Part shown: in pieces, positions 1 through 7,077 of the stretch
Numbering within the stretch: position 1 is the stretch's first letter
Layout of the letters: every line of letters starts with the position of its first letter
Source of the DNA: Flavobacteriales bacterium
GTDB taxonomy: Bacteria; Bacteroidota; Bacteroidia; Flavobacteriales; UBA7312
Assembly (NCBI GenBank): GCA_029248105.1
Contig: JAQWJZ010000013.1
Span: 1-37,150, forward strand
Direction of reading: 5' to 3'
DNA length: 37,150 nucleotides
The notes under the pieces: generated by a model
The model's input: the letters and a program-made list of their open reading frames with translations, nothing else
Database searches by the model: none
What the model was told of the DNA's origin: nothing
Translations under genes and position numbers: made by a program

Positions 1-184
1 TTCCGGGTACAGAAACAACTTTTACATCTCTTATGCCATGGTCAGCCAACATTTTTTCGGCAACCTCTTTACCAGTCATTCCATTTGACAATGGGACTAA
101 AGAATATTTTTTGAATTTGTTTTTGAGTCGGCTACTAACGATACCACCGACAATCATGAAAAATATAATAATTAACCAAATCAT
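1..184 (-). CDS. YugP-like neutral zinc metallopeptidase, N-terminal fragment
   Basis: Partial gene cut by the left edge; it reads leftward from ATG at 184. The first 61 residues are visible: a short hydrophobic membrane segment (about residues 2-17) followed by SRLKNKFKKYS and NGMTGKEVAEKMLADHGI. This pattern is typical of the N-terminus of the membrane zinc-peptidase family represented by Bacillus YugP (Zn_peptidase_2). The HExxH zinc motif lies outside the window, so catalytic competence cannot be judged. It lies downstream of the beta-barrel gene at 289-747 on the same strand, but a terminator-like hairpin separates them. The name rests only on the N-terminal pattern. Confidence 0.75.
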   Translation of the reverse strand, partial: MIWLIIIFFMIVGGIVSSRLKNKFKKYSLVPLSNGMTGKEVAEKMLADHGIRDVKVVSVPG

Positions 185-235
185 AAATCTTGTTTTAATT
201 AGGTGCAAAGTTAAGAAATATGTAAGATTTTAAGC

Positions 236-272
236 AAAAAAAAAGCGTATCATTTACGATACACTTTTTTTT
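236..272 (-). terminator. Rho-independent terminator after the beta-barrel gene
   Basis: An inverted repeat GTATC (247-251) / GATAC (258-262) with a six-base loop is flanked by an A run at 236-244 and a T run at 265-272. Read on the minus strand, this is a hairpin followed by a run of T (the complement of the A run), about 17 bases past the stop codon at 289. The flanking A/T runs make it potentially bidirectional. Confidence 0.6.
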
Positions 273-288
273 AAATTTAGTTGAATGC

Positions 289-747
289 TTAGAATCTGTA
301 TGCTAAACCTAATTTAAATGATCCATTTCTTTCATCAGAATCATCTGCTTGCAAATCCATAGTGTAGTTAGGCTCTACATAAAAGCTACCAAACGCTGCA
401 AAGCTGTACCCTGCACCTAAACGTAGGTTGTCAGAAAAGTCTTCAGTTGAAGTGTTTGCTGTAAGATAAATTGATTCATTCCAATTGTAACGAACAAATA
501 ATCTGAAATCTTCATCATCATGGTCAGCATGTTCAGCTTCTGTTTCACCTTCATGAACACCTTCACCCATAATAATTGCACCAACAGTCCAAGTATCATT
601 AAATGCGTAACCAAAACCAAAATTAGTAGTCTCTGTAATGTTTTCAGCATCAAATTCTTCAAGGTCTAAATCAGCTGTTACCATAAATTGAGCAGAAGCT
701 ATCAAGCTTGAAAATACTACTGCAGCTGTTAAAAGCATTTTTTTCAT
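289..747 (-). CDS. small outer-membrane beta-barrel (porin-like) protein
   Basis: 152 residues from ATG at 747. An upstream non-ATG extension is possible, but the ATG at 747 starts a clean Sec signal peptide (MKKMLLTAAVVFSSLIASAQ). The mature part has alternating hydrophobic/polar strands and ends in ...KLGLAYRF, a terminal aromatic residue typical of outer-membrane beta-barrels. It is rich in Asp and Glu, with a His/Glu/Asp cluster (EAEHADHDDED) that probably forms an extracellular loop and might bind metal. The size fits an eight-stranded OmpW/OmpX-like barrel. The substrate is unknown. Barrel topology is inferred from the strand pattern. Confidence 0.65.
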   Translation of the reverse strand: MKKMLLTAAVVFSSLIASAQFMVTADLDLEEFDAENITETTNFGFGYAFNDTWTVGAIIMGEGVHEGETEAEHADHDDEDFRLFVRYNWNESIYLTANTSTEDFSDNLRLGAGYSFAAFGSFYVEPNYTMDLQADDSDERNGSFKLGLAYRF

Positions 748-779
748 AATTTTATAATTTAAAAATAGATTAATATTTT

Positions 780-789
780 GCAAATATCT
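780..789 (-). promoter_or_regulatory. putative -7 element for the beta-barrel gene
   Basis: On the minus strand this reads AGATATTTGC, one base away from the Bacteroidota -7 consensus TAnnTTTG, 33 bases before the ATG at 747. The same ten bases occur in the other orientation before hisS. No clear -33 TTG was found, so this is weak. Confidence 0.3.
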
Positions 790-873
790 TAATTTCTTAT
801 CATCTCACAATATATTTTTGTTGATTTTTAAAATAAATATCCTATTTCTTGATTATTTCAAGAGTAATTTTTC

Positions 874-883
874 AGATATTTGC
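874..883 (+). promoter_or_regulatory. putative -7 element for hisS
   Basis: AGATATTTGC lies 21 bases before the hisS ATG and resembles TAnnTTTG with one mismatch. A second candidate, TATTTTTG at 813-820, matches the consensus fully but lies further upstream. Neither has an obvious -33 TTG. Confidence 0.3.
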
Positions 884-904
884 TTGATTTTTAAGATTTA
901 AAAA

Positions 905-2266
905 ATGAGCAATAAACCAAGTATTTTAAAAGGTACAAGAGATTTTTCCTCTTCCGAGATGAGGAAGAGAAATTATGTTTTTCAAATGATCAAAAAGTCG
1001 TTTGACAAGTATGGTTTTGAGCAAATTGAAACGCCATCTATAGAAAAACTAGAAACCTTGACTGGTAAATATGGCGATGAAGGAGATCAATTGATTTTTA
1101 AAATCTTGAAATCTGGTGATTATTTGTCAAAATCACAAATTGATAAGGCTACAACTTCTAAATCCTTAACTCAACAGATATCTGACAAAGCGCTAAGATA
1201 TGACTTAACTGTGCCATTTGCTAGGTATGTTGCGCAAAATAGAAATGATATCACTTTTCCTTTTAGACGTTATCAAATGCAAAATGTATGGCGAGCTGAT
1301 AGACCACAAATGGGAAGGTTTAGAGAATTCTATCAGTGTGATGCCGATATTATAGGCACAACATCTCTAATAGCAGAAATAGAATTAGTTCAGCTTTATG
1401 ACGAGGTATTCAACACATTAGGTATAGATGATGTAACTATCAAAATTAACAATAGGAAAATTTTGAGTGGAATAGCTCAAGTTGTTGGCGAAGAAGATAA
1501 AATAATTGATATTACCGTTGCACTAGATAAAATCGATAAAATAGGCCAGGCAAAAGTTAAAGACGAAATGTATAGTAAAGGCATTTCTAAGGAGACGGTT
1601 AGTAAAATGGATATCCTTTTTGATTTAAAAGGAGAAAATACGGATAAATTAACAGCTTTAAAGTCTTTTCTAGAAGGATCAGCAATTGGTTTGGAAGGTA
1701 TTGATGAGTTAACGGATGTGGTTAATCGATTAGAAAGTTTAAAGCTACAATGTGCTGCTTTAGAGATTGATGTAACTCTTGCAAGAGGTTTGAACTACTA
1801 TACTGGTGCTATTTTTGAAGTTCAAGCTAATGGGGTTGATATTGGTAGTATTGGTGGAGGCGGTAGATATGATAATTTGACAGGTATATTTGGACTTGAT
1901 AACGTGTCTGGTGTAGGTATTTCATTTGGTTTTGATAGAATTTGTATTGTACTTGAAAGTCTTGGTTTATTCCCTGATTTGACTGAAAAAGGTACTCAGG
2001 TTTTGTTCGCTAATTTTGGCGATATAGAGGCCGATTATTGCTTGAAGATGTTAAAACAATTGAGGAGTGAGGGGGTGCAGTCAGAGATATATCCAGACAA
2101 AGCCAAGATGAAAAAACAAATGCAATATGCAGATAGAAAAAACGTTCAATACGTATTATTAATTGGTGAAAATGAAATGAAAACCAATACAATAACAGTC
2201 AAAAATATGTTTGATGGTTCGCAAAAAAGTATGACCTTTGAACAATTATTATTAACAATTAAATAA
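905..2266 (+). CDS. hisS: histidyl-tRNA synthetase
   Basis: 453 residues, normal length for bacterial HisRS, a cytoplasmic class II synthetase that charges tRNA-His using ATP. Visible signatures are the N-terminal KGTRDF, the class II motif region RYDLTVPFARYVA, FRRYQMQNVWRADRP, the histidine-recognition segment LARGLNYYTG and the motif 3-side glycines SIGGGGRYDNL. The C-terminal anticodon-binding domain occupies roughly residues 355-453. The start ATG follows an A-rich stretch, as is usual in this phylum, where Shine-Dalgarno sequences are weak. It is first in a short run with a lipoprotein gene (8-base gap) and cinA (20-base gap). Confidence 0.96.
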   Translation: MSNKPSILKGTRDFSSSEMRKRNYVFQMIKKSFDKYGFEQIETPSIEKLETLTGKYGDEGDQLIFKILKSGDYLSKSQIDKATTSKSLTQQISDKALRYDLTVPFARYVAQNRNDITFPFRRYQMQNVWRADRPQMGRFREFYQCDADIIGTTSLIAEIELVQLYDEVFNTLGIDDVTIKINNRKILSGIAQVVGEEDKIIDITVALDKIDKIGQAKVKDEMYSKGISKETVSKMDILFDLKGENTDKLTALKSFLEGSAIGLEGIDELTDVVNRLESLKLQCAALEIDVTLARGLNYYTGAIFEVQANGVDIGSIGGGGRYDNLTGIFGLDNVSGVGISFGFDRICIVLESLGLFPDLTEKGTQVLFANFGDIEADYCLKMLKQLRSEGVQSEIYPDKAKMKKQMQYADRKNVQYVLLIGENEMKTNTITVKNMFDGSQKSMTFEQLLLTIK

Positions 2267-2274
2267 ACCTACCT

Positions 2275-2673
2275 ATGAAAAATTTATTGACAATAGCATT
2301 CGTTATGACTTTAATGTTCGCTTGTACCCAAAAAAACGATTCGCCTGTTATTAATTCAATAACACTTACGTCTTCAAACATTCAAAAAGCAGATGGTGCT
2401 TTTTTAGAGTTTATCTATGAATTTTCTGATGATAACGGATTAAACCAGTTTAGAGTTTCAGTTCTTGATAATTTTGAAAATGCTCGTTTACAATCTGCAC
2501 CTTGGAATTTTGAAAGAGACTACAACCTTTCAGGTACAAATGTGAATGATACTCTTCAAATAGCTCTTCCATATCCAGATTTAGAGCCTGGCAGATACGA
2601 GTTAACAATTACCGTACAGGATATTGATGGCGAGGAAACAGCTCAAAACAAATCTTTTTATATTGTTGAGTAA
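2275..2673 (+). CDS. DUF4625-like lipoprotein
   Basis: 132 residues with a lipoprotein signal peptide (lipobox ending ...LMFAC, Cys17). The mature part has the pattern ITLTSS ... EFSDDNGLNQFRVSVLDNF ... WNFERDYNLSGT ... PGRYELTITVQDIDGEE. It resembles the Bacteroidota DUF4625 family, whose Ig/cadherin-like fold is common on envelope lipoproteins. The assignment is from memory of the pattern, not a search. The gene lies between hisS and cinA with small gaps, so it is probably co-transcribed; the context says nothing about function. The protein should be anchored in the envelope. Confidence 0.65.
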   Translation: MKNLLTIAFVMTLMFACTQKNDSPVINSITLTSSNIQKADGAFLEFIYEFSDDNGLNQFRVSVLDNFENARLQSAPWNFERDYNLSGTNVNDTLQIALPYPDLEPGRYELTITVQDIDGEETAQNKSFYIVE

Positions 2674-2693
2674 TTTCAGCTTAGGCTGTATCA

Positions 2694-3926
2694 ATGAGGG
2701 CGGATATAATCACCATAGGCGATGAGATATTAATAGGTCAAACTATTGATACAAACTCGGCATGGATAGGAGATTTTTTAGAAAGTAATGGCATTCAAGT
2801 TGTTGAGATAAGTACCATATCTGATAAACAAGAGCATATAGTGTCCGCTCTCAATAATTCATTAAAACATTCGGATTTCATTTTTTTAACCGGCGGACTT
2901 GGACCTACTAAAGATGATATTACTAAACAGACCTTATGTGATTTTTTTGGCGATAAACTAGTATTGAGTCAAGAAGTTTTAAAAGATATCAAAGCTTATT
3001 TTGAGTTGAGAAATAGAATGGTTAATGAGTATACCGAGTTACAAGCTTTGGTTCCTTCCAAATGTAAAGTCATTAGAAATAGGAAGGGTACGGCGCCAGG
3101 AATGTGGTTTGAGCACAATGGAAAGGTAATAGTTTCTATGCCTGGTGTCCCTTATGAAATGAAGTCAATGATGCAACTTGTTCTCTTTAAGCTAAAAGAG
3201 GCCTATAGTTTGTTGGAGATTGTTCACAAGACGGTTTATACTAGGGGAATTATAGAATCGCATTTAGCAGAGTTGATTGTTGATTGGGAGAATTCATTGC
3301 CTAAGGAGATAAAATTAGCCTATTTGCCTTCTGCAAGTTGCCTGATGTTGCGTTTTACAGCTAGGGGGAATGATAGAGCGTATATTGAAAATCTGATTGA
3401 TGAAAATATTGAAACCCTCAAAACAATAATTGGCCCTTATTTTTCTAAGTATCAAAAACGTTTGAATGAGGAGGTCGTTGGGCAAATAATGAATGAAAAA
3501 GATTGCAGTATTTCTACAGCTGAAAGCTGTACAGGAGGCAATATAGCCAAGATGATAACCTCTATTTCTGGTAGTTCAGAATATTTCAAAGGTTCATTGG
3601 TCGCTTATTCTAAAAAAATTAAAGAAGATGTTCTAAAAGTAAGTTCTGATACAATTTCTGCATACGGACTTGTCAGTGAAGAAGTCGTGCGAGAAATGGC
3701 GCAATGTTCTCAAAGGTTATTTAATAGCGATTTTGCTATTTCTACCTCTGGATTGGCAGAATTAGTCGATAGTGCAGGTGTTAAAGGAGGTACAATTTGT
3801 ATGGCAGTAGCTACACCATTAAATGTATATTCTCAAACCGTTGCTTACAATACAGATAGAGATACAAATATCATTAGAGCTTCAAATGCGGCACTTAATT
3901 TTTTGATTAGTGTAGCAGAAAAATAA
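2694..3926 (+). CDS. cinA: CinA-like protein (MoCF-type domain plus atypical PncC domain)
   Basis: 410 residues, usual length for two-domain CinA. The N-terminal half has IITIGDEILIGQ, LTGGLGPTKDDITK and MPGVPYEMKSMM, typical of the MoCF/ADP-ribose pyrophosphatase-type domain. The C-terminal half is the nicotinamide-nucleotide amidohydrolase (PncC) domain, which recycles pyridine nucleotides. It retains AESCTGG with the presumed nucleophile Ser278, and the GSSEYFKGSLVAYS segment. The second family signature, normally SGIAGPxGG, reads here SGLAELVDSAGVKGG (residues 352-366), so the GP-GG turn is lost. The frame is intact, so this is divergence rather than breakage. The deamidase activity may be reduced or altered. 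The next gene, rpmB, has its own promoter. Confidence 0.92.
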   Translation: MRADIITIGDEILIGQTIDTNSAWIGDFLESNGIQVVEISTISDKQEHIVSALNNSLKHSDFIFLTGGLGPTKDDITKQTLCDFFGDKLVLSQEVLKDIKAYFELRNRMVNEYTELQALVPSKCKVIRNRKGTAPGMWFEHNGKVIVSMPGVPYEMKSMMQLVLFKLKEAYSLLEIVHKTVYTRGIIESHLAELIVDWENSLPKEIKLAYLPSASCLMLRFTARGNDRAYIENLIDENIETLKTIIGPYFSKYQKRLNEEVVGQIMNEKDCSISTAESCTGGNIAKMITSISGSSEYFKGSLVAYSKKIKEDVLKVSSDTISAYGLVSEEVVREMAQCSQRLFNSDFAISTSGLAELVDSAGVKGGTICMAVATPLNVYSQTVAYNTDRDTNIIRASNAALNFLISVAEK

Positions 3927-3953
3927 AAGGGTAGTTTTTTTAATAAATAAGTT

Positions 3954-3961
3954 TATATTTG
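3954..3961 (+). promoter_or_regulatory. rpmB promoter -7 element
   Basis: TATATTTG is an exact match to the Bacteroidota -7 element TAnnTTTG, 28 bases before the rpmB start. It is followed by GCAACCCAA, a stretch repeated exactly after the rpmG promoter. The -33 region is only T-rich. Confidence 0.65.
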
Positions 3962-3989
3962 CAACCCAAAATAATTAAACAATACGGAG

Positions 3990-4229
3990 ATGGCAAGAAT
4001 TTGCGACATAACAGGTAAGAAAGTAATGGTTGGAAACAATGTTTCTCACTCTAACAGAAAAACCAAAAGAAAATTTTACCCAAACTTACAGACTAAGAAA
4101 TTTTTTATTCCAGAGTCTGGCGAATGGATTACTTTAAAAGTATCAGCAAGTGCGCTAAGAACTATTGATAAAAATGGTATCACTTCAGTATTGAAAAAAG
4201 CATTAGAAAACGATAACGTATTGTTGTAA
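3990..4229 (+). CDS. rpmB: 50S ribosomal protein L28
   Basis: 79 residues, matching L28. It begins MARICDITGKKVMVGNNVSHSN and continues with a basic KRKFYPNLQTKKF segment. This is a small component of the large ribosomal subunit. It has its own -7 element 28 bases upstream and a strong terminator 31 bases after its stop. In most relatives rpmG follows directly; here two unrelated envelope genes and that terminator intervene, so L28 is probably made from a monocistronic message. Confidence 0.96.
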   Translation: MARICDITGKKVMVGNNVSHSNRKTKRKFYPNLQTKKFFIPESGEWITLKVSASALRTIDKNGITSVLKKALENDNVLL

Positions 4230-4260
4230 TTTACAATACCTCTTTTTAAATAAGAATAAA

Positions 4261-4290
4261 GTTGTTACATTTGGTAACAGCTTTTTTTTT
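4261..4290 (+). terminator. strong Rho-independent terminator after rpmB
   Basis: GTTGTTAC (4261-4268) pairs with GTAACAGC (4274-4281) over eight bases with one G-T wobble, around the loop ATTTG, followed by nine T (4282-4290). Its position rules out the longer reading frame that would start at 4262 and supports the lipoprotein start at 4310. Confidence 0.85.
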
Positions 4291-4309
4291 AACCTTACAT
4301 ACAACATTT

Positions 4310-4924
4310 ATGAAATTTAGTTTAAGAATTCTGACCATATCCATCTTGTCTTCTCTAGTAATTATTTCTTGTAAAAAGGAAGATGTTAATATTAATGAAG
4401 ACATAAATCCTAGCGGTGGAGAAGATAATATTGAGACTATATTTGGATGTATGGTTGATACGGCATGTAATTATAATAGTCTTGCCAATTTTGATAACCA
4501 ATCGTGTGATTACCTATCTTGCTACGGATGTACCGACGAGTTGGCTTTCAATTATGATCAAGAAGCTACTTTTGATGATGGAAGCTGTACATATGCCTCT
4601 CAAATAATGGTAAATAATTGGGCGGTTGAGTCGAATTGTGATGGTATTTTAATGTCTGAACTAATTGATTTTGGCGCTAGTGAAATTACTATTGTAGAAG
4701 GTGCAAATGAAGGTGATTTAATTGTCGATTTTGGATTATTTACCTTAGAGGGAACTATAGATAATGACGGTAATATCTCTGTGAGTGGTGAAGATCCAAC
4801 TGGATTAACACAATTGTCAGGCACTGGGTTTTTGCAATCAGAGAATACAGCGATTATTAATATTACTGCAACGTTTATGCTTTTGTCAGAAAATTGTACA
4901 TTGACACTCACTTTAATTGAGTAA
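4310..4924 (+). CDS. lipoprotein with CTD-NYD-DDGSC cysteine motifs
   Basis: 204 residues from ATG at 4310. The lipobox ends ...VIIS with Cys21, followed by KKED. After an acidic linker come two degenerate copies of a cysteine-rich motif, GCMVDTACNYN...SC and GCTDELAFNYD...DDGSC (about residues 44-89). The same motif occurs once in the giant protein at 15584-20041. The remainder is beta-rich and might be a small lipocalin-like or META-like domain, but I do not recognise it. An upstream in-frame start at 4262 lies inside the rpmB terminator and is rejected. The protein is envelope-anchored; function unknown. It is followed after 27 bases by the M1 peptidase gene. Confidence 0.7.
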   Translation: MKFSLRILTISILSSLVIISCKKEDVNINEDINPSGGEDNIETIFGCMVDTACNYNSLANFDNQSCDYLSCYGCTDELAFNYDQEATFDDGSCTYASQIMVNNWAVESNCDGILMSELIDFGASEITIVEGANEGDLIVDFGLFTLEGTIDNDGNISVSGEDPTGLTQLSGTGFLQSENTAIINITATFMLLSENCTLTLTLIE

Positions 4925-4930
4925 ATCAAT

Positions 4931-4952
4931 TGAACAAACTATGAACAAACTA
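4931..4952 (+). repeat. 11-bp tandem duplication before the M1 peptidase start
   Basis: TGAACAAACTA occurs twice in direct tandem, and the second copy ends in the A of the real ATG at 4952. The duplication creates a decoy ATG at 4941 whose frame stops after four codons (M-N-K-L-stop), overlapping the real start region. Confidence 0.7.
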
Positions 4953-6589
4953 TGAAAAAACTCATTTTACTTACAATTCTATTTCAATCTTTATTTGCTT
5001 ATTCTCAAGAATTTGGTAGGAAAGATAGTTTGCGAGGGTTTCTTTCTCCTGAACGGTTATGCTATGACGTAAACTATTACCATTTAAAAATATCTGTAGA
5101 TCCAGAAGAAAAATTCATTAAAGGTTATTCTGAGATACATTTTGAAGCCCAATCTGATTTTGAACTAATTCAGATTGATTTATTTGATAATATGCGTATT
5201 TCGGAAATCCTTTTCGAAGGGAGAACGCAAAATTACACTAGAGAATTCAATGCTGTATTTGTCAATTTTGATACTATAGTAAAAAAAGGACAGCAGAGTT
5301 ATATCAGAGTCTACTATGAAGGTAATCCTAGGGTAGCTATTAATCCCCCTTGGGATGGAGGTTTTTCCTGGGATAAAGACAAAAATGGTAAGGACTGGAT
5401 AGGAGTTTCTTGTCAGGGCTTAGGAGCTAGTTCGTGGTGGCCCAACAAAGACCATCAGTCCGATGAACCTGATAGTATGCTGATAAGTTGTCAAGTTCCT
5501 GCTGGTCTGCAATGCATCTCAAATGGAAATTTACGTTTTCACGACTTACGCAAATCCACTAAGCTATACAACACTTACCATTGGTTCGTGTCATATCCTA
5601 TTAATAATTACGATATCTCTCTTAATATCGGTGATTATTCACATTTTTCTGATGAATACATAAGTGGTGTGGATACCTTAGCGTTAGATTATTATGTTTT
5701 ACCCTATAATTTAGAAAAAGCAAAAAAGCAATTTCAGTCGGTTAAACCTATGCTTCATTGTCTTGAAAAATACCTAGGTCCTTATCCTTTTTGGAACGAT
5801 GGTTTTGCTCTAGTAGAAACACCTTATTTAGGCATGGAACATCAAAGTGCTATTGCCTACGGCAATCAATATAAACTGGGTTACCTGGGCAATACACGTT
5901 TTACCGCTGGATTAGGATTTGATTACATTATTATTCATGAAAGTGGTCACGAGTGGTGGGGTAATAGTATTACGGCTAATGATATTGCTGATATGTGGAT
6001 TCAAGAAACCTTTTGCACTTACGCTGAAGTTCTGTATGTAGAATGTACGTATGGCTATGACGCTATGATTAAATATGTTAAAAATCAAATGTCTATGGCT
6101 CAAAATAGAAGAGCAATAGTAGGAACGCCAGACGTTCACCACAAGGGAAGTAGCGATATGTATGCTAAAGGAAGTGCATTTTTACACACTCTAAGAAGTC
6201 ATGTAGAAAACGACACTTTATGGTTTGATATCATTAAATCAATGACTAATCACTTCAAGCATCAGACTATTGATGGCCGTGATGTTTTAGACTATATAAA
6301 TGATAAAAGTGGTCGTAATTTTGATATGTTGTATCAGCAATATTTATATACACCAAAATTACCTGAGTTAGAATATAAACTCAGTGGTTGGGGTAAGAGA
6401 AAAACACTTAAATACAGATGGAATGCTATTAACGGCTTCGATATGCCTATAAAAGTGACTTTAGAAAATGGTAAGTTCGATTGGATTTATCCTGAAAAAG
6501 AATGGAAAGAGATGAAATTATCTATTTGGAGAAAAGATTTTCAGATAGCAGACCATTTATTTTTGATTGACGTTAAAAAGCTTCAATAG
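4952..6589 (+). CDS. M1 family zinc metallopeptidase, secreted
   Basis: 545 residues with a Sec signal peptide (MKKLILLTILFQSLFAYSQ), so it is periplasmic or surface exposed. The M1 (gluzincin) active site is complete: H329ESGH333 followed by E352 eighteen residues later as the third zinc ligand. The exopeptidase motif reads G294MEHQ in place of GAMEN, a variant I have seen in Bacteroidota M1 enzymes. An N-terminal beta domain precedes the catalytic domain. There is no long C-terminal helical domain as in PepN, so this is the short secreted type that trims amino acids from peptides. It sits with the lipoprotein gene between rpmB and rpmG, an unusual place. It has no CHU_C or por sorting domain, so periplasmic or outer-membrane-associated action is likely. 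Confidence 0.88.
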   Translation: MKKLILLTILFQSLFAYSQEFGRKDSLRGFLSPERLCYDVNYYHLKISVDPEEKFIKGYSEIHFEAQSDFELIQIDLFDNMRISEILFEGRTQNYTREFNAVFVNFDTIVKKGQQSYIRVYYEGNPRVAINPPWDGGFSWDKDKNGKDWIGVSCQGLGASSWWPNKDHQSDEPDSMLISCQVPAGLQCISNGNLRFHDLRKSTKLYNTYHWFVSYPINNYDISLNIGDYSHFSDEYISGVDTLALDYYVLPYNLEKAKKQFQSVKPMLHCLEKYLGPYPFWNDGFALVETPYLGMEHQSAIAYGNQYKLGYLGNTRFTAGLGFDYIIIHESGHEWWGNSITANDIADMWIQETFCTYAEVLYVECTYGYDAMIKYVKNQMSMAQNRRAIVGTPDVHHKGSSDMYAKGSAFLHTLRSHVENDTLWFDIIKSMTNHFKHQTIDGRDVLDYINDKSGRNFDMLYQQYLYTPKLPELEYKLSGWGKRKTLKYRWNAINGFDMPIKVTLENGKFDWIYPEKEWKEMKLSIWRKDFQIADHLFLIDVKKLQ

Positions 6590-6591
6590 TA

Positions 6592-6622
6592 TTTGTAGAT
6601 AACAATAGTTTAATTAAATTTG
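6592..6622 (+). promoter_or_regulatory. rpmG promoter, full Bacteroidota type
   Basis: TTTG at 6592-6595, a spacer of exactly 19 bases, then TAAATTTG at 6615-6622, fitting the Bacteroidota consensus (-33 TTTG, -7 TAnnTTTG). The downstream GCAACCCAA is identical to that after the rpmB -7 element. The start codon is at 6645. Confidence 0.75.
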
Positions 6623-6644
6623 CAACCCAATAATTTTTAAGCAA

Positions 6645-6827
6645 ATGGCTAAGAAAGGAAATAGAGTTCAAGTGATTTTAGAATGTACAGAGCACAAAGC
6701 ATCTGGACAAGCAGGTACATCTCGTTACGTTACTACAAAGAACAAAAAGAATACACCGGACAGAATGGAGTTGAAAAAGTTCAATCCAATTCTTAAAAAA
6801 ATGACGGTTCACAAAGAAATTAAATAA
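6645..6827 (+). CDS. rpmG: 50S ribosomal protein L33
   Basis: 60 residues matching L33: [18 protein letters not shown], then [20 protein letters not shown] and a basic C-terminus. It has only one cysteine, so this is the zinc-independent (C-) type without the paired CxxC knuckles. It is a small large-subunit protein near the E site. It is followed 21 bases later by the DUF4295 gene, the usual Bacteroidota arrangement. It has its own canonical promoter because its usual partner rpmB is separated from it by about 2.4 kb here. Confidence 0.95.
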   Translation: MAKKGNRVQVILECTEHKASGQAGTSRYVTTKNKKNTPDRMELKKFNPILKKMTVHKEIK

Positions 6828-6848
6828 GCAATTTAAAGCTGATATATT

Positions 6849-7004
6849 ATGGCAAAGAAGGCAGTAGCATCTTTACAGAAAAGAGGAGCAAAAGATTTTA
6901 CAAAAGTAATCAAGATGACTAAGTCTGAGAAGACAGGTTCTTACGGTTTTAAATCAGAAATCGTTCCTAAAGATAAAGTGAACGAATTTTTGGCTAAGAA
7001 ATAA
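6849..7004 (+). CDS. DUF4295 small basic protein
   Basis: 51 residues: a Lys-rich protein beginning MAKKAVASLQKRGAKDF and ending VNEFLAKK. It matches the short Bacteroidota DUF4295 family, almost always encoded between rpmG and ftsY. The conserved position beside ribosomal genes and the basic composition suggest a ribosome- or RNA-associated role, but that is inference. It starts 21 bases after rpmG, and a terminator-like hairpin lies 26 bases past its stop. Confidence 0.88.
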   Translation: MAKKAVASLQKRGAKDFTKVIKMTKSEKTGSYGFKSEIVPKDKVNEFLAKK

Positions 7005-7030
7005 ACCTTATCTTATAACTTAATGGACTG

Positions 7031-7060
7031 AGCTTCTTGAAAAAGGAGCTTTTTCTGTTT
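7031..7060 (+). terminator. terminator or attenuator between DUF4295 and ftsY
   Basis: AGCTTCTT (7031-7038) pairs with AAGGAGCT (7043-7050), with one T-G wobble, around a stable GAAA tetraloop, followed by TTTTTCTGTTT. It ends about 18 bases before the ftsY ATG, so it may partly terminate the ribosomal transcript and lower ftsY expression. Confidence 0.7.
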
Positions 7061-7077
7061 AATAACAGCGTATAACT

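Noticed and set aside
4262-4309. Upstream start for the cysteine-motif lipoprotein
   Set aside because: The start codon is inside the rpmB terminator hairpin; ATG 4310 directly precedes a proper lipoprotein signal peptide.
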